DNA of 7,184 nt, taken from CAYRLZ01 sp964425275. Lineage in GTDB: Bacteria > Hydrothermota > Tepidihabitantia > Tepidihabitantales > JBDRVQ01. A program made the position numbers and the translations under genes. The notes under the pieces are model-generated. The model was not told the DNA's origin. It was given only the letters and a program-made list of their open reading frames with translations, and did no database searches. Positions 6,387-7,184 of this stretch are shown piece after piece (position 1 is the first letter of the stretch; each line of letters begins with the position of its first letter). The stretch is taken from positions 1 to 7,184 of the forward strand of contig CAYRLZ010000084.1 of NCBI GenBank assembly GCA_964425275.1, read 5' to 3'.

Positions 6387-6665
6387 TTAAGGGCTCCTTT
6401 CTTCGGTTGGTGTTCTTGATTGGGGTATTCGGCTTCTTGCTTGTTGAGTGGAAACAAGAACCAGAAGAAGAGAGGTGAGGAGAAACACAGCCGCCAGGGC
6501 TGAGGTTAATTTCGTCATAAATGGGGAAATGCCTCCGCCACCAAAAATAGATTCACCACCCCCAAAGACCGTTGACATACCACCCTTCTGGGGTTGCTGG
6601 AGAAGGATAATTAAAACCAAAAGGGCAGCGACCAAAAAGTGAAGAATCAATAAAATCGTTAGCAT
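6387..6665 (-). CDS. secG: Preprotein translocase subunit SecG
   Basis: 92-residue inner-membrane accessory subunit of the SecYEG protein-export channel. It has two hydrophobic membrane segments (about residues 3-22 and 53-72) joined by the family loop: L-L-Q-x-P-x-K-G-G (21-29) and the glycine-rich F-G-G-G-E-S-I-F-G-G-G-G (34-45), then a T-K-L-T-S-A-L-A stretch at the start of the second segment. The C-terminal ~20 residues are polar and Arg/Ser/Pro-rich, as in many SecG proteins. The ATG at 6663-6665 is the first start after an in-frame TGA (complement of 6675-6677), so the start is firm, yet no Shine-Dalgarno site precedes it. The gene heads the secG-rplU unit, and the ribosome-binding site of rplU lies inside its 3' end. 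Confidence 0.92.
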   Translation of the reverse strand: MLTILLILHFLVAALLVLIILLQQPQKGGMSTVFGGGESIFGGGGISPFMTKLTSALAAVFLLTSLLLVLVSTQQARSRIPQSRTPTEERSP

Positions 6666-6673
6666 AGAGATAT

Positions 6674-6701
6674 ATCATAACGAAATATTTCCTCTTGTCA
6701 A
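6674..6701 (-). promoter_or_regulatory. Candidate sigma70-type promoter of secG-rplU
   Basis: On the minus strand a perfect TTGACA (complement of 6696-6701) is followed by a 16-nt spacer and TATGAT (complement of 6674-6679, five of six consensus bases). The expected start point is near 6667-6668, about 2-3 nt before the secG ATG (first base 6665). The mRNA would be leaderless or nearly so, the same geometry as at fabH. An overlapping alternative -10, GATATA, has a poorer 19-nt spacer. Confidence 0.65.
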
Positions 6702-6767
6702 TAGGCAAAAAAACGTACTGTTTCAAGACATGGTATCTACCCTAGAGAGATCTTTTGGATCCGTGAC

Positions 6768-6794
6768 TTGAAAAGATTCTTAAAATCCTATAAT
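6768..6794 (+). promoter_or_regulatory. Candidate promoter of the transposase gene
   Basis: TTGAAA (6768-6773) and a perfect TATAAT (6789-6794) are separated by 15 nt, slightly shorter than optimal. The start point would be near 6801, leaving a leader of about 14 nt that contains the AAGGAG site at 6803-6808. Unlike the fabH and secG promoters, this one leaves room for a Shine-Dalgarno site. Confidence 0.5.
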
Positions 6795-6814
6795 CTCCCA
6801 AAAAGGAGTAATCT

Positions 6815-7184
6815 ATGGCTATCACCGAAACATATTATGAGAAGATCCGCTATGAAAAAGACCCGGTCCGGGTAAGAAAGAGACTTATTGAAATCCTTAA
6901 AGAGAATAAATTTAACATCGCAAAAACCGCAAGAGAACTTGGCACCACCCCAAAAACAGTCCGGAAATGGTGGAAAAGATATAAAGAAGAGGGAATGAAA
7001 GGATTAGCTGACCGCTCCAAAAGACCCTTAAACTCTCCCAATTGGACAAAAGAAGAGGTTAAGGAGCAGGTCATCTCTCTCCGAAAACCAAACGACAAAC
7101 TGAACGCAAGAATTGGACCGAAGAAAATCCAAATCGAATTAGCGAAAAGATACGGGAAAAAACTTTCCGTCTCTACTATTTATC
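6815..7184 (+). CDS. IS481/IS3-like transposase, N-terminal part (partial)
   Basis: An ATG-started frame stays open to the window edge for 123 codons. Residues ~18-60 form a helix-turn-helix DNA-binding domain: R-K-R-L-I-E-I-L, then N-I-A-K-T-A-R-E-L-G-T-T-P-K-T-V-R-K-W-W-K-R-Y. It is followed by the G-L-A-D-R-S-K-R-P linker (67-75), W-T-K-E-E-V, and I-G-P-K-K-I-Q-I-E-L with S-V-S-T-I-Y, the second winged-helix region that precedes the DDE (rve) catalytic core in IS481 and related transposases. The catalytic domain is beyond the edge, so activity cannot be judged. ATG 6815 follows an in-frame TAA (6809-6811) and an AAGGAG site (6803-6808) six nt upstream. Isoleucine codons favour ATC (about 7 of 10), unlike the ATT/ATA-rich neighbours, which fits acquired DNA. 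The IS481 rather than IS3 assignment is tentative. Confidence 0.82.
   Translation, partial: MAITETYYEKIRYEKDPVRVRKRLIEILKENKFNIAKTARELGTTPKTVRKWWKRYKEEGMKGLADRSKRPLNSPNWTKEEVKEQVISLRKPNDKLNARIGPKKIQIELAKRYGKKLSVSTIY

Larger units (their letters stand above)
6719..7184 (+). mobile_element. Insertion sequence, IS481/IS3-like, left part (truncated by window edge)
   Basis: The partial transposase at 6815-7184 shows that a mobile element occupies the right end. The left boundary is a guess: TGTTTCAAGACATGG begins at 6719, and elements of these families commonly start with TG(T). The right end, the matching inverted repeat and any target duplication lie outside the window, so neither the boundary nor the family is proven. 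If the boundary is right, the element begins only 17 nt beyond the -35 box of the secG promoter. Confidence 0.45.

Noticed and set aside
6386..6457. 24-codon N-terminal extension of L21
   Set aside because: It is the secG 3' coding region read in another frame; L21 proteins begin at the M-F-A-I position, which has its own AAGGAG site.
6721..6773. 7-bp inverted repeat TTTCAAG (6721-6727) / CTTGAAA (6767-6773) as an operator or sub-terminal transposase site
   Set aside because: A 7-bp pair is expected about once by chance in a gap of this size, and the flanks do not extend it.
1..7184. CRISPR array, riboswitch or replication origin
   Set aside because: I saw no regularly spaced direct repeats, no recognisable riboswitch core, and no cluster of DnaA boxes; no gap between genes exceeds about 170 nt.

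Overview
This window looks like a bacterial chromosome segment from an anaerobe, judging by a ferredoxin-type 2-oxoacid oxidoreductase next to bacterial FabH, SecG and ribosomal protein L21. Arginine codons AGA/AGG are frequent, the proteins are Lys/Glu/Arg-rich, and genes are packed with ATGA overlaps. That would fit a thermophilic, poorly cultured lineage (for example a WOR-3-like candidate phylum), but the taxonomic guess is inference and weak.

Layout. 1-440: the C-terminal end of a Type ISP restriction-modification enzyme, followed by a terminator-like hairpin (497-529). 568-6031: a tight plus-strand run of fabH, a four-gene 2-oxoacid (probably pyruvate):ferredoxin oxidoreductase cluster in the order gamma, delta, alpha, beta, and a tRNA-Val(CAC) whose 5' end lies inside the last codons of the beta-subunit gene. 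6065-6665: a minus-strand secG-rplU pair that converges on the tRNA across only 33 nt. 6719-7184: the 5' part of an IS481/IS3-like insertion sequence, with the N-terminal part of its transposase, cut off by the window edge.

How the genes work together. The oxidoreductase makes acyl-CoA (most likely acetyl-CoA), CO2 and reduced ferredoxin. FabH condenses an acyl-CoA primer with malonyl-ACP to start fatty acid synthesis, so the run may link carbon entry to lipid initiation. The slot normally held by the small ferredoxin-like delta subunit holds a 560-residue fusion: a GltD/NfnL-like FAD and NAD(P)H-binding flavoprotein with a PorD-type 2x[4Fe-4S] tail. This suggests direct electron exchange between the oxidoreductase and the NAD(P)H pool.

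Most notable points: (1) the flavoprotein-PorD fusion; (2) the porB/tRNA-Val overlap, in which 5' maturation of the tRNA would destroy the porB stop codon; (3) near-consensus promoters in front of both fabH and secG that would yield leaderless or nearly leaderless mRNAs, while internal genes and the transposase have clear Shine-Dalgarno sites; (4) rplU without rpmA next to it; (5) the insertion-sequence end apparently abutting the secG promoter.
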